DNA of 64,000 nucleotides, from positions 62,001 through 126,000 of the forward strand of contig NZ_JAFEVZ010000006.1 of the NCBI RefSeq assembly GCF_022802975.1. The letters run 5' to 3'. A program made the translations under genes and the position numbers. The DNA is from Flavobacterium pectinovorum. GTDB taxonomy: Bacteria; Bacteroidota; Bacteroidia; Flavobacteriales; Flavobacteriaceae. The notes below the pieces were generated by a model, which was given only the letters and a program-made list of their open reading frames with translations, had not been told where the DNA came from and searched no databases. Below, piece by piece: positions 15,936 through 25,165 of the stretch (position 1 is the first letter of the stretch; each line of letters starts with the position of its first letter).

Positions 15936-17152
15936 TTGAGTATCTATTAAAATCGGGATTACTGCTTTTACTTTTTTATGCAGGATATAAATTCTGGCTG
16001 ACAAACGAAAAAATATTTCGTTTTAACCGGGCTTATCTGCTTTTGAGTTTGGTTTTTAGTATTTTAATTCCATTACAAATCATTTCATTTCAATCTGCTG
16101 CTTCCAATAAAATAGAGTCTTTTAGTTTAGATGAATTAGTGATTCAGAAAAGCAATGAAAATTTAAAAACAGTAATTGATTATCTAAATCTGACTAATGT
16201 AATTTTTGGAATTTACTTTCTTGTAGTTTCCATTTTAATTATTCGTTTCATATTGAATCTGTATGCATTCTACAGAAAAATTCAGGTAAATGAAACTCAA
16301 TTTATAAACGGAGAGAAAATCATTTTAATTGAAGAAAGCACTTTGCCATACTCATTTTGGAATACAATTTTCATCAATAGAACAGCATTCAAAAGCAACA
16401 AAATTCCATCAGAATTAATAGTGCATGAAAAAGCACACTTGCAGCAAAAACACACTTTGGATATTCTATTTATAGAAATTTTGCAAATCGTGTTTTGGTT
16501 TAATCCAATCTTTGTTTTATACAAAAAAGCGATTAAGCTTAATCATGAATTTCTGGCAGACAAAGCAGTTAATATTCGATACAATTCGGTTTCGGATTAT
16601 CAGAATTTATTACTTGAAATAGCCTCAGATAAAACCAGTATTAATTTAGCAAGTACGATAAATTATTTAATAACAAAAAAACGTTTTCTTATGATGACCA
16701 AAAAAGAATCCAAAATAAAATCGTCTCTAAAAGCATTTGCAGCAGTTGTATTTTCAGGTTTCCTATTATTTGTATTTAGCAATAAAAGTGCAGCTCAGGA
16801 AAATAACGAAAAATTAAAAGATGATAGCCAGGCAATTGCTGTTGACCCAATTGAAACACAGCCTGAATTTCCCGGCGGAATAGAAGCGTTTTATAAATTT
16901 ATAGGCGAAAATTTTAAAATGCCGTCTGAGGCTGCTAAAAATAACGTTTCAGGAAAACTTTACCTGCAATTTGTAGTGGAAAAAGAAGGTTCTTTGTCTG
17001 AAATCAAGGTTTTAAAAGACCTAGGTTATGGATTGGGAAGTGAGGCAATTCGGGTGCTTAAATTTTCCCCAAAATGGACTCCCGGTTCTATAAAAGAAAA
17101 ACCGGTTCGGGTTTTGTATAGCCTACCCATTACTATTAAGGCTGAAAAATAA
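15932..17152 (+). CDS. M56-family (BlaR1-like) membrane metallopeptidase with TonB C-terminal domain
   Basis: A 406-aa protein with membrane helices at about 4-22, 34-52, 88-112 and 268-288. The zinc site is HEKAH (165-169), with a third ligand likely at the Glu in NHEFLADK (204-211). After the last helix the extracytoplasmic part carries a TonB C-terminal-like domain (about 310-406: PEFPGGIEAFYKFIGENFKMP... to VRVLYSLPITI). In BlaR1-type systems the protease degrades the cognate BlaI. Here the penicillin-binding sensor domain is replaced by a TonB-type domain, common in Bacteroidota, so the signal is unknown. A decayed copy of its tail lies just downstream. Confidence 0.9.
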   Translation: MIEYLLKSGLLLLLFYAGYKFWLTNEKIFRFNRAYLLLSLVFSILIPLQIISFQSAASNKIESFSLDELVIQKSNENLKTVIDYLNLTNVIFGIYFLVVSILIIRFILNLYAFYRKIQVNETQFINGEKIILIEESTLPYSFWNTIFINRTAFKSNKIPSELIVHEKAHLQQKHTLDILFIEILQIVFWFNPIFVLYKKAIKLNHEFLADKAVNIRYNSVSDYQNLLLEIASDKTSINLASTINYLITKKRFLMMTKKESKIKSSLKAFAAVVFSGFLLFVFSNKSAAQENNEKLKDDSQAIAVDPIETQPEFPGGIEAFYKFIGENFKMPSEAAKNNVSGKLYLQFVVEKEGSLSEIKVLKDLGYGLGSEAIRVLKFSPKWTPGSIKEKPVRVLYSLPITIKAEK

Positions 17153-17223
17153 TATATTTAAACCCGTTAGGTGTAATTAGTTTTTGATGATAATTTTTCG
17201 GCAGTTCAAATGAATTTTCTAAA

Positions 17224-17304
17224 AAATGGATTACCAGAACAACCAGTGAAGGACCTGTTGCGGTATTATATCGTTTGCCAATCACAATTCAATCAGCAAA
17301 TTAA
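17224..17304 (+). pseudogene. Remnant of a second TonB C-terminal domain tail
   Basis: The open stretch reads KWITRTTSEGPVAVLYRLPITIQSAN then stop. The preceding gene ends KWTPGSIKEKPVRVLYSLPITIKAEK then stop. The agreement in spacing and key residues shows a former tandem M56/TonB-domain copy. The reading frame upstream (to about 17170) keeps only faint similarity and no start, so this is a degenerate relic. Confidence 0.75.
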
Positions 17305-17310
17305 TTATTA

Positions 17311-17343
17311 AAAAAATCCGCTTCTTTTTACAAAGAAGCGGAT
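17311..17343 (-). terminator. Terminator of the saccharopine dehydrogenase-like gene
   Basis: ATCCGCTTCTTT (17316-17327) pairs perfectly with AAAGAAGCGGAT (17332-17343). An A-run on the plus side gives a T-run on the minus strand. Confidence 0.88.
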
Positions 17344-17376
17344 GCAAAAAAATTCAAAACTAAAAATAAATCCTCC

Positions 17377-18741
17377 TTAAAATAAGTCAGGATTGTATCC
17401 AAAATAAGGCATGGTTTCCTCGTGAAAAACAACACCATACTCTTCTAATTCTTTTAAAATAGGCAAATACACTTCTTTATTAATTGGAAGCTGTACGCCC
17501 GGAGCTGTAATTTTTCCATTCAAAATCAACAAAGTCGCAATAGCTACCGGAAGTCCAACCGTTTTTGCCATTGCGGTATAAGTTTGATCGTCGCCTATGC
17601 AAACCATTTTGGAATCGATTTGTTTTTTTTCGCCATTCAGTTCGTAACCAAATTTGTGATACATTACAATCATATCTTTATCATCGGGTTCCAATGTCCA
17701 GCTGTCCGAAAGTATTTTTTCTAGAATCTGAGCCGGTGTTGCATTAGGCAGATTCACTTTTTTGTCCGGATTAAACAAATCCAGTTCCAGGAGTTTATCC
17801 CACATAATGTCGTCCTGATCGATTTTTAAAATCAGGCGCATTTTTATTTCGACCGAATCAGTTGGATGATAAGGTAAAAATGAATTCGTAAACTGACGGT
17901 AACTCATGTTTTCAGAATCTTCCATAATGTAACTGTCATCTGTCATACCAAGTTGTACAAACATATTCCATGCTTTAGAAAAACCAACCCTTCTGATCGT
18001 TCCTCTGTACAACGTCAGAATATCATCTAAACCATAAATAGATCGATATTTAAGCGAATCACGGTTGGAATAGGCTTCAAATTTTCCGTAACCTTCTACC
18101 TCAAGAAACTCCGTTCTGCGAAATAAAGTTCCGTATGGAATGTATTTATAAGTACCTTCCTGAATAAATTTTGCTGCACCACCCTGACCCGCTAATACGA
18201 CATTACGAGGTGCCCAGGTAAATTTGTAATTCCACAAATTATTGTCAGATTCCGGAGCTACCAAGCCTCCACAAAACGATTCAAAAAGCAGCATTTCACC
18301 GCCTTTCAATCTAATTTCGTCAATAACTTTCATGGCACTCATGTGATCTATTCCGGGATCGAGGCCAATTTCATTCATAAAAATCAAATTGTTATTTCTT
18401 GCTTCTGCATCAAGTTCCATCATGGCATCACTTATATAGGAAGCCGTAACAAGGTGTTTTTTGAATAGCAGACAGTCTTTTGCAATTTCAATATGCAAAT
18501 GTGCCGGCAGCATCGAAATTACGATTGAAGCTTTTTCTATGACTGCTTTTCTTTCTTCGGCATCAAAAATATTTAAGGCAATTGGAGTGGCATTGGGATG
18601 GCTGTTGGTTTTTTTTTCGGCCAAAGCCAAAGATAAATCAGCGACAACAATATGCAGGTTTTCACTTTCAGATTTTAAAAGCAAATACCGTATTAAAGAA
18701 GATGCAGATCTTCCGGCTCCAATTATTAAAATACGCCTCAT
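17377..18741 (-). CDS. Saccharopine dehydrogenase-family oxidoreductase
   Basis: A 454-aa cytoplasmic NAD(P)-dependent enzyme. It has an N-terminal Rossmann motif, ILIIGAGRSASSLIRYLL (4-21), followed by IVISMLPAHLHIEIAKDCLLFKKHLVTASYI. A saccharopine dehydrogenase C-terminal domain follows from about 130 (NEIGLDPGIDHMSAMKVIDEI, then FESFCGGLVAPESDNNLWNYKFTWAPRNV). This is the glutamate-forming branch, which interconverts saccharopine with glutamate and 2-aminoadipate semialdehyde in lysine catabolism, or acts on related amino acids. Substrate is inferred from family only. It is monocistronic and divergent from DUF423. The 175-nt gap holds a perfect 8-bp inverted repeat, AATTGTTA/TAACAATT (18770-18791). 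Confidence 0.87.
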   Translation of the reverse strand: MRRILIIGAGRSASSLIRYLLLKSESENLHIVVADLSLALAEKKTNSHPNATPIALNIFDAEERKAVIEKASIVISMLPAHLHIEIAKDCLLFKKHLVTASYISDAMMELDAEARNNNLIFMNEIGLDPGIDHMSAMKVIDEIRLKGGEMLLFESFCGGLVAPESDNNLWNYKFTWAPRNVVLAGQGGAAKFIQEGTYKYIPYGTLFRRTEFLEVEGYGKFEAYSNRDSLKYRSIYGLDDILTLYRGTIRRVGFSKAWNMFVQLGMTDDSYIMEDSENMSYRQFTNSFLPYHPTDSVEIKMRLILKIDQDDIMWDKLLELDLFNPDKKVNLPNATPAQILEKILSDSWTLEPDDKDMIVMYHKFGYELNGEKKQIDSKMVCIGDDQTYTAMAKTVGLPVAIATLLILNGKITAPGVQLPINKEVYLPILKELEEYGVVFHEETMPYFGYNPDLF

Positions 18742-18867
18742 AATTTACATATATAACACAAACATAGTAAATTGTTACAAAAATAACAATTGATAAGTGA
18801 TAAAATTTTTACAATGAAAGGAACAAAGTAAATCAGATTTTTTTGAAAAGTGTATTTGAAATGTTTT

Positions 18868-18895
18868 TTGTTTGAGTGAATTAAGACTATTTTTG
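18868..18895 (+). promoter_or_regulatory. Promoter for the DUF423 gene
   Basis: TTG (18868-18870), then TATTTTTG (18888-18895), 21 nt upstream of the ATG. The 17-nt spacing is slightly short. Confidence 0.55.
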
Positions 18896-18916
18896 TGATA
18901 TTAAAAAACACATCAA

Positions 18917-19303
18917 ATGGAAAGAAAAATAATTATTACAGCAGCTCTTTTTGGAATGTTAGCCATCATTTTAGGTGCTTTTGGCGCACATGCTTTAAAA
19001 GCCATATTGACTCCGGAACAATTAACAAGTTTTGAAACTGGAGTTCGCTATCAAATGTACCATGCTTTCTTTTTATTTTTTGTAGCATCCAGAAAAGAAT
19101 TGTCTTTAAAAGCGCAAAAAGTAATCTATAATTTAGTCCTTGCAGGTGTACTTTTCTTTTCAGGTTCTATTTATTTACTGACTACCAAAAATGTAACTTC
19201 CGTTGACTTTAAAATTATAGGATTCGTAACTCCAATAGGCGGACTCCTACTAATCTTCGCTTGGTTTGTACTTTTTGCTACTTTTTTTAAGAAAAAATCA
19301 TAA
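18917..19303 (+). CDS. DUF423 small integral membrane protein
   Basis: A 128-aa protein with four hydrophobic helices and the DUF423 hallmarks: LAIILGAFGAHALKAILTPEQLTSFETGVRYQMYHAFFLF near the N-terminus and SGSIYLLTTKNVTSVDFKIIGFVTPIGGLLLIFAW near the C-terminus. The family (YgdD-like) is widespread in inner membranes and has no assigned biochemical function. It has its own promoter and no operon partner. Confidence 0.92.
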   Translation: MERKIIITAALFGMLAIILGAFGAHALKAILTPEQLTSFETGVRYQMYHAFFLFFVASRKELSLKAQKVIYNLVLAGVLFFSGSIYLLTTKNVTSVDFKIIGFVTPIGGLLLIFAWFVLFATFFKKKS

Positions 19304-19492
19304 AATTGGTTTAAAAAAATTCTATCTAAATTTTATTGATTAATTTTGTTGTATATATAACAGATAACTAATCTACTGTGAATATTTTACATTTTTAATG
19401 TTTTAATAAAATAAATATAACACACGATAAGTTTCATTATATTTTAAAATTGATATTTTAGAATAAATAATATAACACAACAACAAAAGTAT

Positions 19493-21097
19493 ATGGAGAC
19501 TAACACACTTTCCACGAAATCGATTTCGTTAAATGATTTAGGAATTAAAAATGCAAACGTACACTATCAATTATCGGCAGATGAATTACATGCATTAACG
19601 ATAGAGTCCGGTCAGGGTATTGAAAGTTCTACTGGTGCATTGGCGATTAACACAGGTGAGTTTACCGGACGTTCTCCTCAGGATCGTTTTATTGTAAAAG
19701 ATACTATAACAGAAGATAAGGTTTGGTGGGGAAATGTAAATATTCCGTTTTCATCAGAAGCTTTTGAAAAACTATATAATAAGGTAACACAGTTTTTATC
19801 GAATAAAGAAGTTTTTGTTCGTGACTCTTATGTTTGTGCTGATGCCAATTACAGATTAAATGTTCGGGTAGTTACAGAAACGGCCTGGTCTAATTTGTTT
19901 TGTTACAATATGTTTTTAAGACCTGAAGAAAGTGAATTAACAAACTTTACACCTGAATGGACTGTAATTTGTGCTCCAATTTTCATGGCAGATCCGGCAG
20001 TTGACGGAACACGTCAGTCTAATTTTGCTATTTTGGATTTTACTAAAAAAGTAGCGCTTATTGGAGGAACAGGTTATACAGGAGAAATGAAAAAAGGAAT
20101 TTTCTCAGCTCTGAATTTCATTTTACCGGTTTTCGAAAATACATTGCCAATGCATTGCAGTGCGAACGTTGGAGAAGCAGGAGATACAGCAATTTTCTTC
20201 GGATTGTCAGGAACCGGTAAAACAACTTTATCAGCAGATCCTGAACGTAAATTAATTGGCGACGATGAACACGGATGGACAAGCGAAAACACAGTTTTTA
20301 ACTTTGAAGGCGGCTGTTATGCAAAAGTGATTAATTTATCTGAAGAAAATGAACCGGATATTTTCAGGGCAATCAAAAAAGGTGCGCTTCTGGAAAATGT
20401 AGTTTTCAAATCAAATACAAACGAAGTCGATTATGAAGATATTTCGATAACGCAAAACACCCGAGTTAGTTATCCAATAACCCATATTGACAATATTCAA
20501 CCGGGATCTATTGGCCATAACCCTAAAAATATATTTTTCTTAACGGCAGATTCTTTCGGAATTTTGCCTCCTATCTCAAAACTGACTCCGGGTCAGGCGG
20601 CTTATCATTTTATTTCAGGCTATACTGCAAAGGTTGCCGGAACTGAAGCGGGAGTTACAGAACCTCAGCCTAACTTCTCAGCTTGTTTTGGAGCCCCGTT
20701 TATGCCTTTGCACCCAACACGTTATGCTGAAATGCTTACTAAAAAAATGAAAGATGCCGATGTAAAAGTTTGGTTAATCAATACTGGCTGGACTGGTGGA
20801 GCTTATGGAACAGGAACCCGTATGAAATTAAAATATACCCGTGCCATGATTACTGCTGCCTTAAACGGAGAACTGGACAATGTTGAGTATAAAGACCATA
20901 CTGTATTTGGAATTGCAAAACCGCAATCCTGCCCTAATGTTCCAAGCGAAATTTTAAATCCGAGAAATACCTGGGAAGATCCTGCATTATATGATAAAAA
21001 AGCAATTGAACTGGCTCAGAAATTCAAAGCCAATTTTGCCAAATTTGAAGAATTTGCCAATACTGAAATTTTAGCTGGCGCACCAAAAACAAAATAA
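19493..21097 (+). CDS. pckA: Phosphoenolpyruvate carboxykinase (ATP)
   Basis: A 534-aa enzyme that makes phosphoenolpyruvate from oxaloacetate with ATP at the start of gluconeogenesis, or runs in reverse during fermentation. Visible motifs are the kinase-1a P-loop GLSGTGKTTLSADP (237-250), kinase-2 LIGDDEHGW (255-263), the substrate-binding FTGRSPQDRFIV (58-69) and NTGWTGGAYGTGTRMKL. The length is standard for the ATP type. The 189-nt upstream region is AT-rich. TAATTTTG at 19341-19348 is a possible -7 box, which would give a leader of about 140 nt. A strong terminator follows. Confidence 0.97.
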   Translation: METNTLSTKSISLNDLGIKNANVHYQLSADELHALTIESGQGIESSTGALAINTGEFTGRSPQDRFIVKDTITEDKVWWGNVNIPFSSEAFEKLYNKVTQFLSNKEVFVRDSYVCADANYRLNVRVVTETAWSNLFCYNMFLRPEESELTNFTPEWTVICAPIFMADPAVDGTRQSNFAILDFTKKVALIGGTGYTGEMKKGIFSALNFILPVFENTLPMHCSANVGEAGDTAIFFGLSGTGKTTLSADPERKLIGDDEHGWTSENTVFNFEGGCYAKVINLSEENEPDIFRAIKKGALLENVVFKSNTNEVDYEDISITQNTRVSYPITHIDNIQPGSIGHNPKNIFFLTADSFGILPPISKLTPGQAAYHFISGYTAKVAGTEAGVTEPQPNFSACFGAPFMPLHPTRYAEMLTKKMKDADVKVWLINTGWTGGAYGTGTRMKLKYTRAMITAALNGELDNVEYKDHTVFGIAKPQSCPNVPSEILNPRNTWEDPALYDKKAIELAQKFKANFAKFEEFANTEILAGAPKTK

Positions 21098-21120
21098 GGA
21101 AGATTATTTAATTCAAACTA

Positions 21121-21152
21121 AAAAAAGCTGTTCGTAACGAACAGCTTTTTTG
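21121..21152 (+). terminator. Terminator after pckA
   Basis: GCTGTTCG (21127-21134), loop TAA, CGAACAGC (21138-21145), with A6 before and T6 after. Confidence 0.92.
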
Positions 21153-21221
21153 TTTGGTCTCCAATCGCAGTAAAAAAATAAACACAACACTAACCTGCGA
21201 TTGAAAACAACACTGAAAAAT

Positions 21222-22280
21222 TTATTTTTTTGCTTCGTCAATACGCTTTTGAATCAAATCCCAGGCGTAATAATGAAAAGTCATTCCGTTGCTCATCGCT
21301 ACAAAAATGCCGTTTTTATAGGGTCCGCCTAAATTAATGCTGGTCACATCGGCACCATCACATTCAATTGTTGAAGTTGGAACTTCTGCGAGTAATTTAT
21401 AGCTGTTTGGATTTCCGTTAACACCTTCTCTCGGATACACCATAAAAGAATTCGCCTGTTGGTTTGACACTAAAATATATCCTGTAGAGTCTGTTTTTTT
21501 ATAAATCGCAATTCCTTCGTGATCGGCTTTGAAATCTTTTTGTCCAAAAAATGCCAATTCTTTATTATCATTTAAAGCCGGATCAGCTTTGTATTTTCTG
21601 ATTCCAACTTGCTCGTCGCAATAGTAAACAGCTCCTAATTCATTATCAACCGCAATGGCTTCTATTTCTTTCTTTCCGCTGTAAGTTCCAAATTTGCGAA
21701 CTACTTTTCCATCAGCAAACTTTCCGTTTCCAAAAAGCTCATACTGCCATAAATAACTTCCTGAAGGACCTGATTTTCTTCCCACAATAGCAAATATCTT
21801 ACCGTCAGTAGGACGTGTGTACAAGGCAACTCCCATTGGATCGCGCAAATCTTCTCCTTCAAAAACCGAAATCCCTCCGTTATCTATTGGTTCTAAATTT
21901 GGCAGACTAAAAACTCTTATTTTATTGCTTTCACGTTCAGTTGTAACGGCGATATCAACTTTTTTTCCGTCAATAATTAATCCGTAAGCGATATCAACAT
22001 TGTTTGGACGTTTTAAAGGAATCGATTTTTTAAGGATTTTCCCATTCAGATCAAAAGCATACAAACCACCGTCTGTATCTTTATCAGTTCCCACGATAAT
22101 GCTTTTTGCAGCATCGGTTGGGTGAATCCAGATAGAAGGATCGTCAGTATCGTGAGGCAAAGCTTCGGTAACAGCTGTTGGTTTTACGGCATTTGCTGCA
22201 ACCGGAGCCAGTTTATCATCTTTACAGGCTGTGAATGAAATGGCTAAAAGTAAAAAAACAAGTATCGATTTATTCTTCAT
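21222..22280 (-). CDS. Beta-propeller phytase (lipoprotein)
   Basis: A 352-aa protein with a lipoprotein signal (MKNKSILVFLLLAISFTAC, lipidated Cys19) and the beta-propeller phytase fold. DTDDPSIWIHPTDAAKSIIVGTDKDTDGGLYAFDLNGK is the family's calcium and phosphate site region. Other hallmarks are RPNNVDI, TTERESNKIRVF, GVALYTRPTDGKIFAIVGRKSG, KEIEAIAVDNELGAVYYCDEQVGIRKY and KADHEGIAIYK. It releases phosphate from phytate, probably on the cell surface. The gene starts 74 nt downstream of a TonB receptor on the same strand. This pairing suggests a dedicated organic-phosphate uptake unit. Confidence 0.92.
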   Translation of the reverse strand: MKNKSILVFLLLAISFTACKDDKLAPVAANAVKPTAVTEALPHDTDDPSIWIHPTDAAKSIIVGTDKDTDGGLYAFDLNGKILKKSIPLKRPNNVDIAYGLIIDGKKVDIAVTTERESNKIRVFSLPNLEPIDNGGISVFEGEDLRDPMGVALYTRPTDGKIFAIVGRKSGPSGSYLWQYELFGNGKFADGKVVRKFGTYSGKKEIEAIAVDNELGAVYYCDEQVGIRKYKADPALNDNKELAFFGQKDFKADHEGIAIYKKTDSTGYILVSNQQANSFMVYPREGVNGNPNSYKLLAEVPTSTIECDGADVTSINLGGPYKNGIFVAMSNGMTFHYYAWDLIQKRIDEAKK

Positions 22281-22354
22281 TTTATTATGTGTTTGTATAT
22301 AATTAGACAGAGCCGCTAAACTCTGTCTAATTTATGAAATTTAAAAAACAGTTT

Positions 22355-25165
22355 TTACAAGTCTAATTTCAATCCGAAATTGTAACGAGCCTGATAGTAT
22401 TCAGCTTGTTTTGTATTCGATTCAATTCCCTGATAATAACGTAACGGCTGATTTGTTAAGTTGTTGGCTTCTGCAAAAAAGCGAAGTTTCGGCGTAATTT
22501 TATAAGAAGCATTCGCGTCTAAGAAAAATTGTTTATCGTAAAAACTGTCATTGTATGATTCTGAACCCAATTCATCTAAATAATCTGAAGTGAAGTTAGT
22601 AGAAATCCTGGCAGAGAAACGTTTGTTTTCCCAAGATAATGAACCGTTGAACATGTGTGGAGCTGTCCCCGGAAGACTGATGTTGTTTCTTTCATTTCCG
22701 TCTTCATCAGCAATTCCTTTTGCTTTAGACTTAGTGTAGGTATAGTTTAAATAAACACCAAACCCTTTTAAGAATTTACCAGGCAGAAAATCTAACTGAC
22801 GCTGAAGCGCAACTTCAAAACCATAAACGTCAACCTTATCTCCGTTTCTTGATTGTAAAAATGACCAGTTTTCGCCTGCCGGAATTGGATTTACCTGATT
22901 TGGGAAATCAGCAGCAAATTTTGCATCTGTATATTGATTATCACTGTAGTTGTAAATGAAATCATTTAATTTTTTGTAGAAAACACCTCCTGAGATCAAA
23001 CCAACCGATTTGAAATAATTCTCAACCATGAAATCATAATTGTATGAATAGGTTACATCAAGATCCGGATTTCCGGCTGTGATTTCTTTATCTGCAGCAA
23101 TATTGTTTACATAAGGCGCTAGTGCATAATAATTTGGCCTTGCCAATGCTGTAGTTGCAGCCGCTCTTAAAACTAAGTCTTTTGTAGCATTGTATTGAAA
23201 TGAAATACTTGGCAATAAATTAGTGTAAGAGTTTGTCGTATTGATTTGACTTTCTAACTCTTCTTCATCTAAAACGCGGTTTCCTGTATAATCGATGTGT
23301 GTGCTTTCGACACGAAAACCTAAAACCATTGAAAGTTTATCGTTAAAATCCTGATCCCATCTTACGTAAGCTGCATAGATACTTTCCTTTGCATTGTAGT
23401 TTACGGCTAAATATTCAGCCGGATCTGCTTCTTTGTCAAATAAACTGGCATTGTTAAGATCTAAACTTCCTAAGAAGTTAGCCGAAGCAAAAGTTCCCGG
23501 TACATATTTGCTTCCCGGATTATAGTTTTTCCCATCAAAATAGCTGGTTGGAACCTCAGATAATAATTCCAATCCGTCATTGATTGGCTCATAAGCATAG
23601 AAAGTGTTGTTTCTTTCTTTTTCTTTCAAACGCAATCTAAGACCTGTTCTTAATCTTCCTTTTTCACCTGCAATTACAGAGAATGGAAAACGAATATTCA
23701 CTTTTGCACCAAATTCACTTTCACTTGTTTCATCTGTGTTTTCGCTTACAGAATCAAATTTAAATTCATCTGTAGATTCTCCAACCGTTGTTAATAAAGG
23801 AAATCTAGGATCTGATAAATCCTGAAACATCTCTAAACCTTTCTGACGGTATTCGATGTAACGCTCCTCAGGACGATATTCTCTTGCTTTTGCATAGTTG
23901 GCAGACCAGTCTAAATCTAATTTTGAACTGATTAAATGCTCTCCACGAATCGAATAGTTCTGAACTCGCTGATCTTCTAACCTTCTGTTTTTGTTTCTAT
24001 TATTGTCAGATCCACCTTTTGTCTGACGTTTTACACGGCCTTCATAACCAATAATTTCTTCACCATTGTAAATGGCTTCAATATCATCATAAGTAGTTCT
24101 GAAACGGTTTTCTCTATCATCTCTCCAGTTATAAATTGCATTGGCGAAAATAGAGTTATTCTCATCAAATTTATAGTCTAAAGCAATCGATCCACTTCTA
24201 CGGATACGCTGTACATCGTACTTTCTAATTTCTGAAGCCTGCAAATACTGGTTTCCGAAATCGTCTTTTACCCATTCGTTTTCAATGTTATCAGAACCGT
24301 AATCTACATTATTATAAGATCCGCTAACAACTACTCCTAATTTATTGTCTGCAAATCTGTTACCGTAAACTAATCCGGCTGTATAAGATGCTTTTTCACG
24401 AATTGGAAGATACCCTCCGGCAAGTGTTGCCGAGATTCTCTCACCGTTTGGAGTAGCTCTGGTAACCAAGTTTACAGAACCCCCAATAGCATCAGCATCC
24501 ATGTCTGATGTAAGTGTTTTATTTACTTCGATAGTCGAAATCATATCAGAAGGAATCAAATCCATCTGAACGTTTCTGTTGTCTCCCTCAGCAGATGGAA
24601 TTCGGTCACCATTTAAGGTTACAGAGTTCAGAGACGGAGCTAAACCTCTAATGATAATATTACGGGCTTCGCCCTGATCATTTTGCATCGTGATCCCCGG
24701 AACACGTTTTAAAGCGTCACCCACATTGGCATCCGGAAAACGACCTACCTGATCTGATGAAATTACGTTTCCGATATTTTTATTGTTTTTTTGCTGATTC
24801 AGGGCTTTTGCCTGACCTTTTAAGATATCTCCCACTACAACCTCATTCAATTCTGTTCCTGAAGTTTTAAGTGCAAAGTCAATGACGTTGTTTTTCCCTT
24901 CGTCAACAGTAATTTCCTGAGTGATGGCTGTGTATCCAATATATTTTACAGTTACCTGATACGTTCCAACATTAATATTAAGCAATTCAAAACGGCCATT
25001 GTAGTCAGAGACAGTGTATTTTTTTTCTCCAACAATTTGAATCATGGCTCCCGGCAAAGGAAGTTTGTCATCAGCATCTAATACCTTACCAGATATTATT
25101 GCTTTTTGAGCATACCCCGATATTGTTATCAAAAAGAGGATTGCTACTGCATAAAAATTTTTCAT
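22355..25165 (-). CDS. TonB-dependent outer-membrane receptor, phytase-linked
   Basis: A 936-aa receptor: signal peptide (MKNFYAVAILFLITISGYAQK), then an N-terminal carboxypeptidase-regulatory-like domain (about 22-105, ISGKVLDADDKLPLPGAMIQIVGEKKYTVSDYNGRFEL). A plug domain follows (about 120-235, with RVPGITMQNDQGEARNIIIRGLAPSLNSVTLNGDRIPS and SVNLVTRATPNG), then a 22-strand barrel ending in YQARYNFGLKLDL. The plug sequence is of the classical TonB type, not the SusC/RagA type, and there is no SusD partner. Because the only partner gene is a phytase, the ligand is likely an inositol phosphate or a phosphate/metal chelate. This is inference. Confidence 0.9.
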   Translation of the reverse strand: MKNFYAVAILFLITISGYAQKAIISGKVLDADDKLPLPGAMIQIVGEKKYTVSDYNGRFELLNINVGTYQVTVKYIGYTAITQEITVDEGKNNVIDFALKTSGTELNEVVVGDILKGQAKALNQQKNNKNIGNVISSDQVGRFPDANVGDALKRVPGITMQNDQGEARNIIIRGLAPSLNSVTLNGDRIPSAEGDNRNVQMDLIPSDMISTIEVNKTLTSDMDADAIGGSVNLVTRATPNGERISATLAGGYLPIREKASYTAGLVYGNRFADNKLGVVVSGSYNNVDYGSDNIENEWVKDDFGNQYLQASEIRKYDVQRIRRSGSIALDYKFDENNSIFANAIYNWRDDRENRFRTTYDDIEAIYNGEEIIGYEGRVKRQTKGGSDNNRNKNRRLEDQRVQNYSIRGEHLISSKLDLDWSANYAKAREYRPEERYIEYRQKGLEMFQDLSDPRFPLLTTVGESTDEFKFDSVSENTDETSESEFGAKVNIRFPFSVIAGEKGRLRTGLRLRLKEKERNNTFYAYEPINDGLELLSEVPTSYFDGKNYNPGSKYVPGTFASANFLGSLDLNNASLFDKEADPAEYLAVNYNAKESIYAAYVRWDQDFNDKLSMVLGFRVESTHIDYTGNRVLDEEELESQINTTNSYTNLLPSISFQYNATKDLVLRAAATTALARPNYYALAPYVNNIAADKEITAGNPDLDVTYSYNYDFMVENYFKSVGLISGGVFYKKLNDFIYNYSDNQYTDAKFAADFPNQVNPIPAGENWSFLQSRNGDKVDVYGFEVALQRQLDFLPGKFLKGFGVYLNYTYTKSKAKGIADEDGNERNNISLPGTAPHMFNGSLSWENKRFSARISTNFTSDYLDELGSESYNDSFYDKQFFLDANASYKITPKLRFFAEANNLTNQPLRYYQGIESNTKQAEYYQARYNFGLKLDL

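Noticed and set aside
16297..16524. 75-aa frame antisense to the M56 gene
   Set aside because: A shadow of the HEKAH region; many Cys and no initiation signal.
19304..19492. Possible riboswitch in the pckA leader
   Set aside because: The leader is AT-rich without any motif of a known riboswitch class or a convincing conserved stem.
21162..21203. CAATCGCAG/CTGCGATTG spaced inverted repeat after pckA
   Set aside because: The arms are only 9 bp and the loop 24 nt, between convergent genes; too weak for a functional claim.
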